A stretch of 64,000 bases of DNA, from the NCBI GenBank assembly GCA_900708905.1, contig CAADRB010000026.1:581376-645375 (forward strand), read 5' to 3'. Origin of the DNA: Hymenolepis diminuta. Taxonomy: Eukaryota > Platyhelminthes > Cestoda > Cyclophyllidea > Hymenolepididae. A program made the translations under genes and the position numbers. Every line of letters starts with the position of its first letter. The stretch's first letter is position 1. Below the pieces are notes generated by a model. That model saw only the letters and a list, made by a program, of their open reading frames with translations. It searched no databases and was not told the origin of the DNA. Of the stretch, positions 11,762-22,400 are shown piece after piece.

Positions 11762-11925
11762 CTTGTGGTGCAGAGGTTAACATGCTTGTTTGCGAAGTCA
11801 GTGGTCACGGGTTTGATTTCCATCGATGCGTATTCAGTGTGTGTGGAGTGGCCAACCGCATTGACTAAGTCTGGCAAATAAAAGAGGTCGCAGAATGCAA
11901 GTTTCTCACTAGGAGTACTCCATAA
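11762..11925 (+). mobile_element. tRNA-derived SINE, copy 1
   Basis: The 5' part resembles a tRNA gene with RNA polymerase III internal promoter boxes: A-box-like TGGTGCAGAGGTTAA at about 11766-11780 and B-box-like GGGTTTGATTTCC at about 11809-11821. A non-tRNA body follows (ATCGATGCG, TGGCCAACCGCATTGACTAAG, GAGGTCGCAGAATGCAAGTT, AGGAGTACTCC). The same order of blocks recurs on minus at 14391-14533 and 35791-35935, so this is a repeat family and not a single tRNA relic. No A-rich tail or clear target-site duplication was identified. Confidence 0.6.
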
Positions 11926-13026
11926 TGCAACTCCTCTATCCAAGGCGAATGTTGAAAACGCTTTTGGTCTTGCGAGTTATTAATTATCAGTGGTGAAACT
12001 CCGATTTTATTTGTATCTGTCTCTAAAATAGACAAGAAATACTTATCAATCTGTTTAATTAGTATCGAATAAAGAAAACTTATCGACGCTCTTATGCGGA
12101 AAGTGGGACTGCTTCGGCTTTCCAAGTTTCTGTAAAACCAGAAAGAAAACAGGTTGAAGTATGAGAATATTTTAGTCGAATCCTAAGTAATAAAAGGAAT
12201 GTGAGGGATATTTGAAAGCGGGTAATTCGTGCCAAGACAACAATTTAACCCTGGCATTGGGGAATTGGTGGTGTAATTGGTTTGCGATCCCAGGTGACAA
12301 GGCACTTAGAGGAAGTTTTTTGGACTAAAGTTAGATTTGAATCTGGTTGGCTTAAGATTATAATTTTGGTTTGAGAAATTATTGTGAGGCGGGTTGTTCA
12401 CCATAAAGTAAATTTTCTTAGGTACTGCAGTTTAGAGCTCATTCAAGAATGATTTAAGGTGATGCAAATCTCGAACATAAGGCTACTCTAGGAGCCCAGG
12501 CAAATTAGGCGAGATATCCCTTAACAAGATCATTGACCTCCCTAGCGGGAACCAAATGAGGAAACCAAAAGTTAAGTATATTAAACAATTAAAAATTGAA
12601 TGAGAGGAAAATAGGAAGGGGTAAGAGAAAGTTTTGATAGGATAAGGAACAAGTCTCAGAGCTGAGCGAGTGAAACAGGATTGTGATAAAGAAGCCAAGA
12701 GTAATTGACCGTTTTGCGTTAGTTGTCAGTCCAATGAAGTAACCTGACTAACGGGATAGGGTAGACGTATACGATAGCAGGTGCGTTTGTTAGAATGTCA
12801 ATGGATTCATTATCAAAAGGCGATGTAGATAAGTTTTATGTCGAGGGACCCTAAAAATTAACAGAATTATTTGAAATAATCACCTTTAAAATAGCCTTGA
12901 TTCTTTTATAAAACATAAAAAATCAAAAATATATTATGGTAAATCATTTGAAAATTGCATTTTGCTTTTCGTCACACTGGATGGTATCGTACTAGTGATC
13001 AAACTACTCTGTCTATTATGGTACAA
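11926..13026. other. Intergenic, no gene recognised
   Basis: Contains only short open frames without motifs. A TGGTGTAATTGG...GCGATCCC sequence near 12270-12290 is faintly tRNA-like but too weak to call. Confidence 0.4.
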
Positions 13027-13350
13027 TTGCTATAGCCAGCAGATGTCTATCAACACATGACGATTAGAAATGATTGATTGGCGATAGGATCTTCACTACG
13101 GTGTCCACAGGTGGTCCCACTGCATGTTTGCGTGTTTGTACATAGATACCTAAATAGATGTCGATCATCACGCCGAGACACCGACAACAAGACATGACTG
13201 ACGTCTAACGAATAAATGTTTTGTATATAAACCTAATTAACTTGTTAATAAACTAGGGTGGTTTGCCTGTCATCTCCTAACTGATCCGGCGACATGAGTG
13301 ACTTGACTTGTTCCATCTATTCGATCGATGTGACCATAACGTTATTACAA
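13027..13350 (+). mobile_element. Dispersed ~325 bp repeat, copy B
   Basis: Same family as 8303-8636, same orientation, clearly more diverged from A than C is. It starts TTGCTATAGCCAGCAGATG and ends CGTTATTACAA, so the outer 10 bp are imperfect inverted repeats. The TATATAAACC core is kept; the downstream AATAAA is kept as TTAATAAAC. It is followed 227 bp later by copy C in opposite orientation. Confidence 0.72.
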
Positions 13351-13577
13351 CAATACACTTGGACTTGTTTTATTATAATGATGGGATTATAACTGGTTAT
13401 TTTTCTCTAAAGCTGTGCTTTAAATCGTTCCCTCAAAAAGGATGAATTGAAGCTCAAAAGTTGATATTAACTTATTCCTATTCGAACTCAATCCTTCGAG
13501 TTTAGCAAAAATTCCCCCACATTATTAAAATGCACTACTTCATCCTTTTATGAATAAAAAGTGAACCGTGTGCTAAA
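13351..13577. other. Spacer between inverted repeat copies B and C
   Basis: 227 bp of unique-looking sequence between the oppositely oriented repeats. No coding frame or motif was recognised. It would form the loop if the two repeats paired as RNA. Confidence 0.5.
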
Positions 13578-13889
13578 TTGTAGTGACGTAAAGTCTAGTG
13601 GAGCCACATCAATCGAATATTTGGAATAAGTCAAGCCACTCATGTCGCTAGATCAGTTCGGAGGTGGCAAACAAGCTGGCCCAATTTATTAATAAGTAAA
13701 TTAGGTTTATATACAAAACATTTCTTCGTTAGACGTCAGTCATGTCTCGTCGTCGGGGTGCCGGCATGATGGTCGACACCTGTCTAGGTATCTATGTTTA
13801 AACACACAAACACACAGCGGGACCGCTTGTAGACACTGTAGTGAAGATCTTACCGCCAAGTGTTGATAGACATTTGCTGGTTATTGCAA
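13578..13889 (-). mobile_element. Dispersed ~310 bp repeat, copy C (inverted)
   Basis: Reverse-complement copy of the family. On minus it starts TTGCAATAACCAGCAAATG and ends CACTACAA. From about 13630 to 13860 it is nearly identical to copy A at 8303-8636, which implies that A and C come from the same recently active subfamily. It diverges from A at the 3' end, just after ATTCCAAATATTC. Confidence 0.75.
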
Positions 13890-16404
13890 AATACAAAAGA
13901 CTTTCTGCACACATGGTCTCTTTCTTGTAGTCTTTCGGAGTAATTCAAGTAAAAAGCATATTTTTGCAGCTTCTCGATTCTCTCTCTTACGAGCGAAATT
14001 CCGGCAGCCTTACCCTTAGTCTCGAGTCGACTCCTTATAGTCTTGAAAATGTTTTACTTTAATGTGAGTTACATTACCGTTACATTCATAATTGACAGAA
14101 AATTATTACTTTTCACGTTATCAACGGAACTTACTTTGGTAATTAAAAAATTACCTTGTTTACAAGTTAAACATTACACCCATACTGTATTAATATAACT
14201 CATAAAAGCTAATAAATGTACTTTACTGAGTTAAATAATCATGGTCAACACTAAGAGATATCACCTGACACCTAAATATTTTTCCTTGGCCTTTCAACAA
14301 ATGTATTAACTCGCGTGACAACTCAGACAAATTCAAAGCCCAGTTAGGAAAACGTTCCCACAAGCCATCTCGAATAGAGAGATGCTATCGTGGAGTCGCT
14401 CTGGGTATAAACTTAAATTCGGTCACCTCCTTTATTAGACAGACTTAACCAGTGAGGATGGCCATTCCCTTTACTGGAAGTGCATCAGTGGGCATCGAAC
14501 CCATAACCTCTCTCTCAAACGCCCTAACCCAGATAGATTTTGTCAAGGTGAAAACATAAATATGAATAATAATTAACCATTTTCCCATAGCAAAATTAAA
14601 TATTTTACTTCATGCGTTCTTCCCATTATTATTGAACATAATGTTTATCCCTTAAATTTTCTATATGAAATATTGCGAATTACGTTAAATTGTACTGTAA
14701 TAAGTTTTCAAAATTAAAACCAGAACTTGTTTGTGTTATTTTTCTAGTTATGATAACGGCTTGTAGTTGGAAAATGGTTTTACCTCACATTACAGGACTT
14801 CATCATTCTTCCAGCAATCAGTTATCTGTTCCGCTTTTCCTATAAGCATTAAATCCTCCGAGTATTGGGTATGCAAGTCCATCACTCTTACTTGATTGAA
14901 TTCCGTAAGATTTTGTTGCTGTGTATGTCATGATTTGCTCTTCCCTGTAGGATATCGTAATCGACCCTTAGATTCCCTAAGAAAATGCATTAATTACAAA
15001 TGTAGCCCGACAACACCACAATACGAAACGACCCAAACAACCTTATCAAAACAGGACGCACGTTTTCGGCGATTTGCATTACACGCCATTCATTACTGTA
15101 CTGGAAAAATAAACAGTAAAAGAGGTGGTATTTAAAAGGTAGATGATGAAGAATCTTGCATATAGGAATAATTTTTAGGAAAAAATATTTCTTTTTATAT
15201 GTTGCAGTGTATTAATCAGATTGTTTATAATCAGGTTACTATCATCTAAATTATTGTATGGTATTGTGAAACTCAGATGCTCTGATTCTTGTTCATTAGC
15301 ATGAATAAAACTAAATACTTGCTGCAAAGCAATGCGATGTACATGGGCATCAGAGTTCTAAATCCTTACACATTGTGCTAAACAAGCTCCTGATTATAAG
15401 GATACATTCTTATTCAGATCGCCTAAGGTTTCATGGAACGGTGAAATCGTCAAATCATGGAAAAATATTTATACCATTTACCTTGCTTTTAAATTATTCT
15501 TGTTTAAGTCAGCTCCCAACTAGACCCAACCGTTACTTGAACGAAAAAGGGCGGCAGTTGGGTTACTGTCGAAAGTGGATGATTCCTAGTTGACCCAAGT
15601 TGTTATTTTGAGAGTCCTTAACTCTTAAGAGAAGATCAAGATGAAAATATATCATTACGAGTACTCCAAGCTACCTAATCGTCACAAATAATGAGAAATT
15701 AACTTTCAGACACTGTGTAAAGTTTGAAACTGAATCGATAGAGGGCGATGAAAGGACATATACATATTTTACGTAAAGTCAATGGCGAATCGACAGAATA
15801 ACAAAAAAGGTATTGAATAAAGCAGCAGTCTGACAAAGCTTAAATGTGCGAAAGGTGGTTAGTGTATAATACTAAAAGGTTTGAGTTGAGTGAGGAAAGG
15901 AGAGTTATACCTATAAAGGTTAACTTAAACCGTTAGAGATCCCTTTCGATACAAAATAATTGAAACCTTTACGGGCTTCCAGATTATTTTGCACTACTCA
16001 TTATGTGGTCGTTTTTGTTAAAGGATTCATGCGGAATCTCTACGGAGAATGGCCAGATTGTCTTTTTCATTTATAAATATACTTTTGCACAAAATATAAA
16101 CAAAATTAACTATTTATTTCAAGATCTTTATAACTATTCTTTTTATATATTAGCTACCTTGATAACTTTTGTATGCCTGAGGAACATTTTTGTCACGTTT
16201 TTCGTATCATTTATTAAACAATCTTAATAAATAAATATAACAGTTGAATAAGTGTCCATTTCAATTAATCTAATAATTGGTTTTTTCTACTCGAAATGCA
16301 TTTGGATTTCTTATGTTCTTTGATGAGTATTTGTTAATAATTCACGCGTGTTTTTTATCGACTGAATCATATTTATTCATTTTTTGATTCCATGGTTAGT
16401 GATA
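13890..16404. other. Intergenic region upstream of THADA
   Basis: No supported gene. It holds SINE copy 2 (14391-14533, listed separately). Short open frames at 14896-15135, 15375-15593 and 16003-16227 have no recognisable domain or splice partner. The 3' end should contain the THADA promoter and 5' UTR. Confidence 0.5.
14391..14533 (-). mobile_element. tRNA-derived SINE, copy 2
   Basis: On minus the order is GGGTTAGGGCGTTTGAGAG, B-box-like GGGTTCGATGCCC (about 14490-14502), then ATGGCCATCC, TGGTTAAGTCTG, TAATAAAGGAGGTGACCGAA and GAGCGACTCC. These blocks match copy 1 (11762-11925) in order and spacing. The B box is a near-perfect GGTTCGANNCC. The A-box end is more worn than in copy 3. Confidence 0.6.
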
Positions 16405-19400
16405 ATGTCCGGTGCGAATTCATTCCGATTGATGAACGAGCTAGTAACGTTCCTTTTACGCGAGCTTAACCACTCTTGTGCTGATAGTTGGTAATTTGTT
16501 GTCTTCACTTTTATTGATAACCTTCTAGCTGTTGCATCGATAACCTAAACGATTTCATTATCCACGCACTTTCATTATGCAAGGACAATAATGTTCGATT
16601 ACAATTTCTTTCTAGAATATACAAATCTGGCTGTCGTAAGTTGTTCTATTTTTATCAATCCGATTGATCTCTTTAGCCGGAGACCTTGTAGATGAATTTA
16701 CTACCAAGCAAAATTTGACTGTCCTTATTGAGTTGCTCAGTGTTTTCTCAGCGTATGGTTCCTGTTTTTATTTATGTCTTTAGTAAACAAAATTATAATG
16801 ATTCCCAAGTTGCTTTATGTCTTCAAGCAATAACCGCATTAATATCTAATGCCATTAAATTTGAAAGAAATAGTTTTGATCTGACTGAACTCGTTGAACT
16901 TCAGGATTTAATCTTTGAGCGTGAGTTATCCTTTCTGGATTTTAATGCCTTCTTTTAGACGAAATTTCTTTCAATTGTTTGCTGGCTAATAGCGTTCTCT
17001 TGGCACAATGCTTATGCTGCCTAGAATCTGGATCAATAACTCAAAAGGTTTTGTAATACTTTTGAATTATCTATTTTCTAGATTTTCGAAACTACTCCTG
17101 ACAATTCCGACCCTTTCACGAAGCTGTTTCACAAATATTTGGATCCTCTCAAATATCCTTCCCGAAGACTGTCAGTTATTTTCGGTCTGGTATCAGTATT
17201 ATCTAATGAAGATTTTATTTCCATGGCGATACGTTTATTGAACGAGATTTCTATCCAAATTAGGTAAATATATTATTTTGGAAAGGATGAATTGTTCTCC
17301 TTTTAGAAGTGAAGATCCATTCGTGGGTCTACTTGCAAGCTTCTCTTTTCGTCAATGGACAAGTCGTATTTCGTAGGATCCTTTTCATCCTTTCACTAAC
17401 TCCTTTCCCTACAGAAAATGTCAAAACGAAGTCGTTATAAAGGAGCTTTTGGAACGTAATAAATTGGCGCCAGTCTTCGAGTTTATTTACCACAAGCAAG
17501 GAGATCCAATCGACGTAGATTGAAGTCTTATTCTCTTATCTGCTCTTTGTCTTATTGTATATAGGCCCTTAGGGAAGCTGGTATGGATACCTATGAACTG
17601 CTAATTAGTCTGTATCATAAATATGCAATCAATGACGATGAATCGATCGATCAGTCAGTCGTCTTTGAGCGTCTGCTAGGTCGAGTTGTTGGCCAGCCTA
17701 TCTGGATGAGAAATACGCTTCTGCTAATCCAGAGGTTCTTCGCATCTATGTTCAGGGAGATTAAGAGCATGACAAGTTCAAGGGCTATTGAGTGGCTACT
17801 CTCTGCTGGGTTTCACTTGACTACGTCGACTTCGATTGATATCTCGAAAATGCAGAGCTCTGAAAGGGGGACTTTTCTTCTCGCTTGTACGCTTATTAGT
17901 GCTGCTGAGGACGTTGCTCTCGCTCAGTCTGTAAGTTAGAAATTTGTCATCTTAATTAATATTATCCTCGGCAAAGCGAAAAGTTACAAGTGTTATACAT
18001 GGGAATGCTTCTGAACGATTTATATTTGTCTATAAGTTGAGCTATTTTGAATTTGTATGCATATGTTAATTTAATATTTTGGGGTAAGAAAATTAGTGCC
18101 ATTGGTACTGGTGGTATATGAGTTTGAAATCCCTTGTGGGTCTGATTTCGTCATCGCTAGTTCATAACGAAGTAAAAATCCTTGTTCAGGTACTCCAGAG
18201 TATCTCCATCCATGATTATTGTTGAAGGTCACCTTCCCTCTTAGTCCCCTTAATTTTCCAGCTTTCTTCATTAATGCAAATACTTCACTGATAAAACTCT
18301 CAACCCCGTTGGAACCGACAAAGGGAAAGTCTCCTTGAATCGATCTTATGAAAAATCTGTATCCTACCACCCCTCTTATAGATCGGATTTAACCTATGCG
18401 ATTGGCCATCCACATCACTAAGTGTTTATCGATCTCGTAAACTCTTGTTTGACAGACATGCACGTTGACCACACACCATTAATACACATCACTGATAAGG
18501 AACTCTGAGTACCATTTTGCTGTTGTGTTGTTATGATAGTTATACCAGAAAAAAATTTAACTAGAGAAAGTTCTAATGCTTTTTATTTACTTCTTTAGGC
18601 AGGTGAACTCTATGCTCTCTTTGCGGCCCATTTCTCTCCGAAGGAGAATGATGTCCTAAACAGATGGTTCTTTGCTCTTGTATCGATGGCCAATCAACCT
18701 CAGGGAGTCTCTCGTGTAGGTTGCATTTTCATGTCGTGATTTAATCGAATTTTCTATTGAGACGTTATATTTCTTCGTCCACAGGCCTTCCTGGACAAAG
18801 TGTTCAATCTGTCTCCTTTGGTGCCTTCCGTGTTGATTGAAAAGTTTTCACTATGTATGTTTCATTTGGATTTGAAGGGTATTTATTCATTCACCAATGA
18901 AGATCAGGTTAATAAAGGGGGCAAATCTAAGGGAGGGAAGCCATTATGTATTGAATATGTTTTTTTTCATATTTAGCTTTTCGTACTCTTTATTTGTCTG
19001 ATTCTTTTCTGCTTAGATGAATATTTAGATAATAATTATTTCCCATGACACTGCAAAAGCATACAAGTTTTAATTATGTGATAATATACAAATTAGTGGA
19101 ACATCAAAGTAGTCTAATATGTTGATGAAATGGGGGAAGAGCATCGAGGAAAAGTAGATTATGTTATTAGGACATCAAGAATTTTACTTTAATTTGTACT
19201 CTGAAAACTCTCAGTTCTTCCCGTTCTGGTGAGGGCTATAGTTCTCTGAGTAATGCCCTAACGTGCAAATTTAATGATCTGATTCATGGATGAGGCTAAT
19301 GTCCACGATAATCGGAGCTTGTTGATCCGTTGAATGAATTTCATGGTTGGTCATGCCACCTCACTTTATTTGTATTTTCAAAGTCAAGAACGGAGAGATG

Positions 19401-22400
19401 AGATTAGCAGATAAATTATAAACATATTAGGGATCACTAGCGTTTAATGCTAGTATTATAACTTTTGAATAATTTCAGTGTCTATAGACTTTGTTTTTTT
19501 TTGAATAATTGAAATCAGCTTTGATTGTGGTATAACCATGTCATCTGCGTAAGGTTAGGTAAACGTTTTTTGAAATATATCTTTTATCTACCACTGTTTA
19601 TCGGCAGGTCTAGGTCGTAGGTGTCTGATTCTTACAAGTCTTATTGTTAAATCGACTAACGTCTAATTTATTATCAATTTTTGCAGTATTCACGGAATGT
19701 GGTTTGTCTACTCTTCTCCACGCCTATCGATATCGTCTAACCAAAAAGGGTCTCAAACGATCTCCCATCGCTCTACCCAATCTCGCACTCATCTCCCGTG
19801 CCTTTCGAAGTCAGGACTATCAGCTCAACCAACAAGCTATTGGCGTGATTGAACTTCTCCTTTGTCAAGCCAATCTCAACAGTGACAGTGAACTGATCTA
19901 TCTCTTCATTGAAGCTATCGATATCGGTGTCTGCTGGTTCGATCAGGGAGCCCGGAGTCGAATGTCTGCCTTGATCACACGGGTATGCCCGATTACTTAC
20001 TTAATTATCTTTAGGTAATTGAGCGTTTCCTCTCACTACCAGGGCAAGAAAAAGATTTAGCAAAACGAGCGGAACTTAATCGCAAACTGAGTGAAATATT
20101 CAGTCGTGTTACTTCAGCTATACTATCCCACCTACATACTGGCGGTGTTCCAACGCGCACAACAAATGCTCTGGCCTTCCTCGTTGCGTTTTTTGATGTT
20201 TTACGACGCAGAGGTGTTGAAAAGGGTGCGTGTCTTTTATTTGATCTTCATTACTCCAGAGTCAAGTAAAATATATTCATTTGATATATTGCGATGGAAA
20301 CCAACACTTATTGACGTGATGACTATGAAATAGGACCCATTAATATGAACAGAATGGAGTAGCAACAGTGGAATCATTCTGATTACTGATTACTGTATTC
20401 AAGAGCTAGGGGTCCCGTTCTGGCTGAATGTTTTTACAAATTAGTCATAAAACCTTTTATTGTGGAAGAACACATGCATCTAGAAGTACACCGATGTAGA
20501 GGAGTGGACGAACTTTTGGTCTGTCCAGCTAAACCTCACAGTTATAGTAAATAAAATCAATTTGATTATATTCTTACCTATTTATGAATATTGTTCATTC
20601 CTGTTTCAGGTCTTCCGGAGCCTCTTGAATTAATTACTAACGCTGTAAAGGTTGCCTTCAAGTTTAATGACAATGGCGACTGTTTTGATTTTCTTCTAAC
20701 TTCTCTCATCTCTGGGCTGTGGAGTGGTTTCTCTGAGGACAGAGAGAATGCTCATAAACTCATCCAGTGGCTAGGTCTACTGAGCTATATGGTGAATAAT
20801 ATAATAAGTTGATTTATGGAATGAGGCACTGCAAATTCGGTCATGCATACTCAAAATTGAATTTTGACTTGATATGCAAGTACTTTTACCGTTTATTTCT
20901 CTACCATAGGTGAAATTCAGTGCTTGGGTCTTAGAATCAGGGCATATAGCAAATTAGTTTTCACTTCCTATTCACCAACAGTCATCAAGAATTAGGAGTT
21001 AAATATCCAATTGTTTGGATGAACAGTGACTTTCCTATTCGTTAGCGAAATAATACGTAAATTCATTTACAGTCATAATTAACAGTTGCCAATTGCTTAT
21101 GGTTTGCGAATATGGCTTAGTATAATATGCATTTAGTATTTGAACTTCGGATATCTTAAATATTAATCAATATTCAAGTTCTGTCATTAGTTTTCCTATA
21201 AACTGTATAACAGATTATTTGAAATAGGAATGTGCGCATTTGGTGACAGGTTTAGTGCCCATTAGCAAACCTCTAGTGAGTGGAAACATCTGCCGCAACG
21301 GTAAATTCTAATGAAAAGAATGCCAGAAAAAAGCTTCAATTATTTCCTCAATAAGCATTACATTCTAAAGCTAAATTGTCTGAGTTATTTTTGTCATTAT
21401 ATGCCTTGGTCTTGACCCTGTAAAAATAAGCAAGAAAGTAAACTTTACCTGTTCTTTTGTAGAAATCTGGTTGTCTTTTAAGACTTTGGCGACAAGCTTT
21501 AACTGAAGTGGCACGAAGTCCCAGGCCCGATATAAACGTGGTTGGAGGTCATCTAGTTCGTTGTCTTCTGATGGCCCCATCCCCGTTAAAATCCACCCCA
21601 TCAGCTTTAGCTATAGACCGACTTCTTGATGTGTCCGAGCCTCATTACCGAGCTGTGGCCACAGCTCATTACCTTCTGGACACTCTTGATGCGCAACTCA
21701 GAGTTACTGAAGCCGGAAGAGGTGGTTTATTAGTCGCCTCAGTTACTGGACCATTTTATCCTCTCCTTAATATTCTGCGAACCCTTCTTCATGACCCTGA
21801 ATGTTGTTTGCCATTTGAGTAAGCAATCTTCAGGCTAACCTTTGTATTTTTTAATGTTGACCATAAAGTAGAACAACATATCGAAGGAATTTAACACCAC
21901 TTACAGGACTATAAGTAGGGCCTCTTAGTGGCTATTAAGTTTGCCTATAGTTTCTATCGAGAGAGAGAGGACAGAGAATGGTATGAACTAGTATTTACTA
22001 AGATGATTAAAGAATAATAAGTGTTGATACACAGACGCTTGAGATAAAGAAATACGTAAGTCTAACCAATCGAAAGATGGCAAACAGGCGCCGTTTGTGT
22101 TTGATTTGTACACGTATGTGCTATAATTAAATAGGAAATTACTAATAGACAAAAATTAGAGACAGTTAGAAATAGGCAGGTTAGCAAAGAAAGCGATGAA
22201 TAGTGATGGAGCGTAATTAATGAAGTCACTAGACATTTAAAATCGCCAAAAAGGAGATTAAATCAAAATATGGGAATAAGGACAAAGTTTTTTGAAACTT
22301 ATTTGTCAGTGAATTGTTGGTTATATGTTGATATTACCTTCAGTTTTTTCTTCCAGGTGGTTCTTCGAAAATCCCCCTCTGCAATTTCTGCTGAATGCAT

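Noticed and set aside
18071..18370. 99-codon minus frame in a THADA intron, and a faint tRNA-like sequence on plus
   Set aside because: No protein family recognised. The GAGTTTGAAATCCC block only weakly resembles a B box and the body does not align convincingly with the SINE copies.
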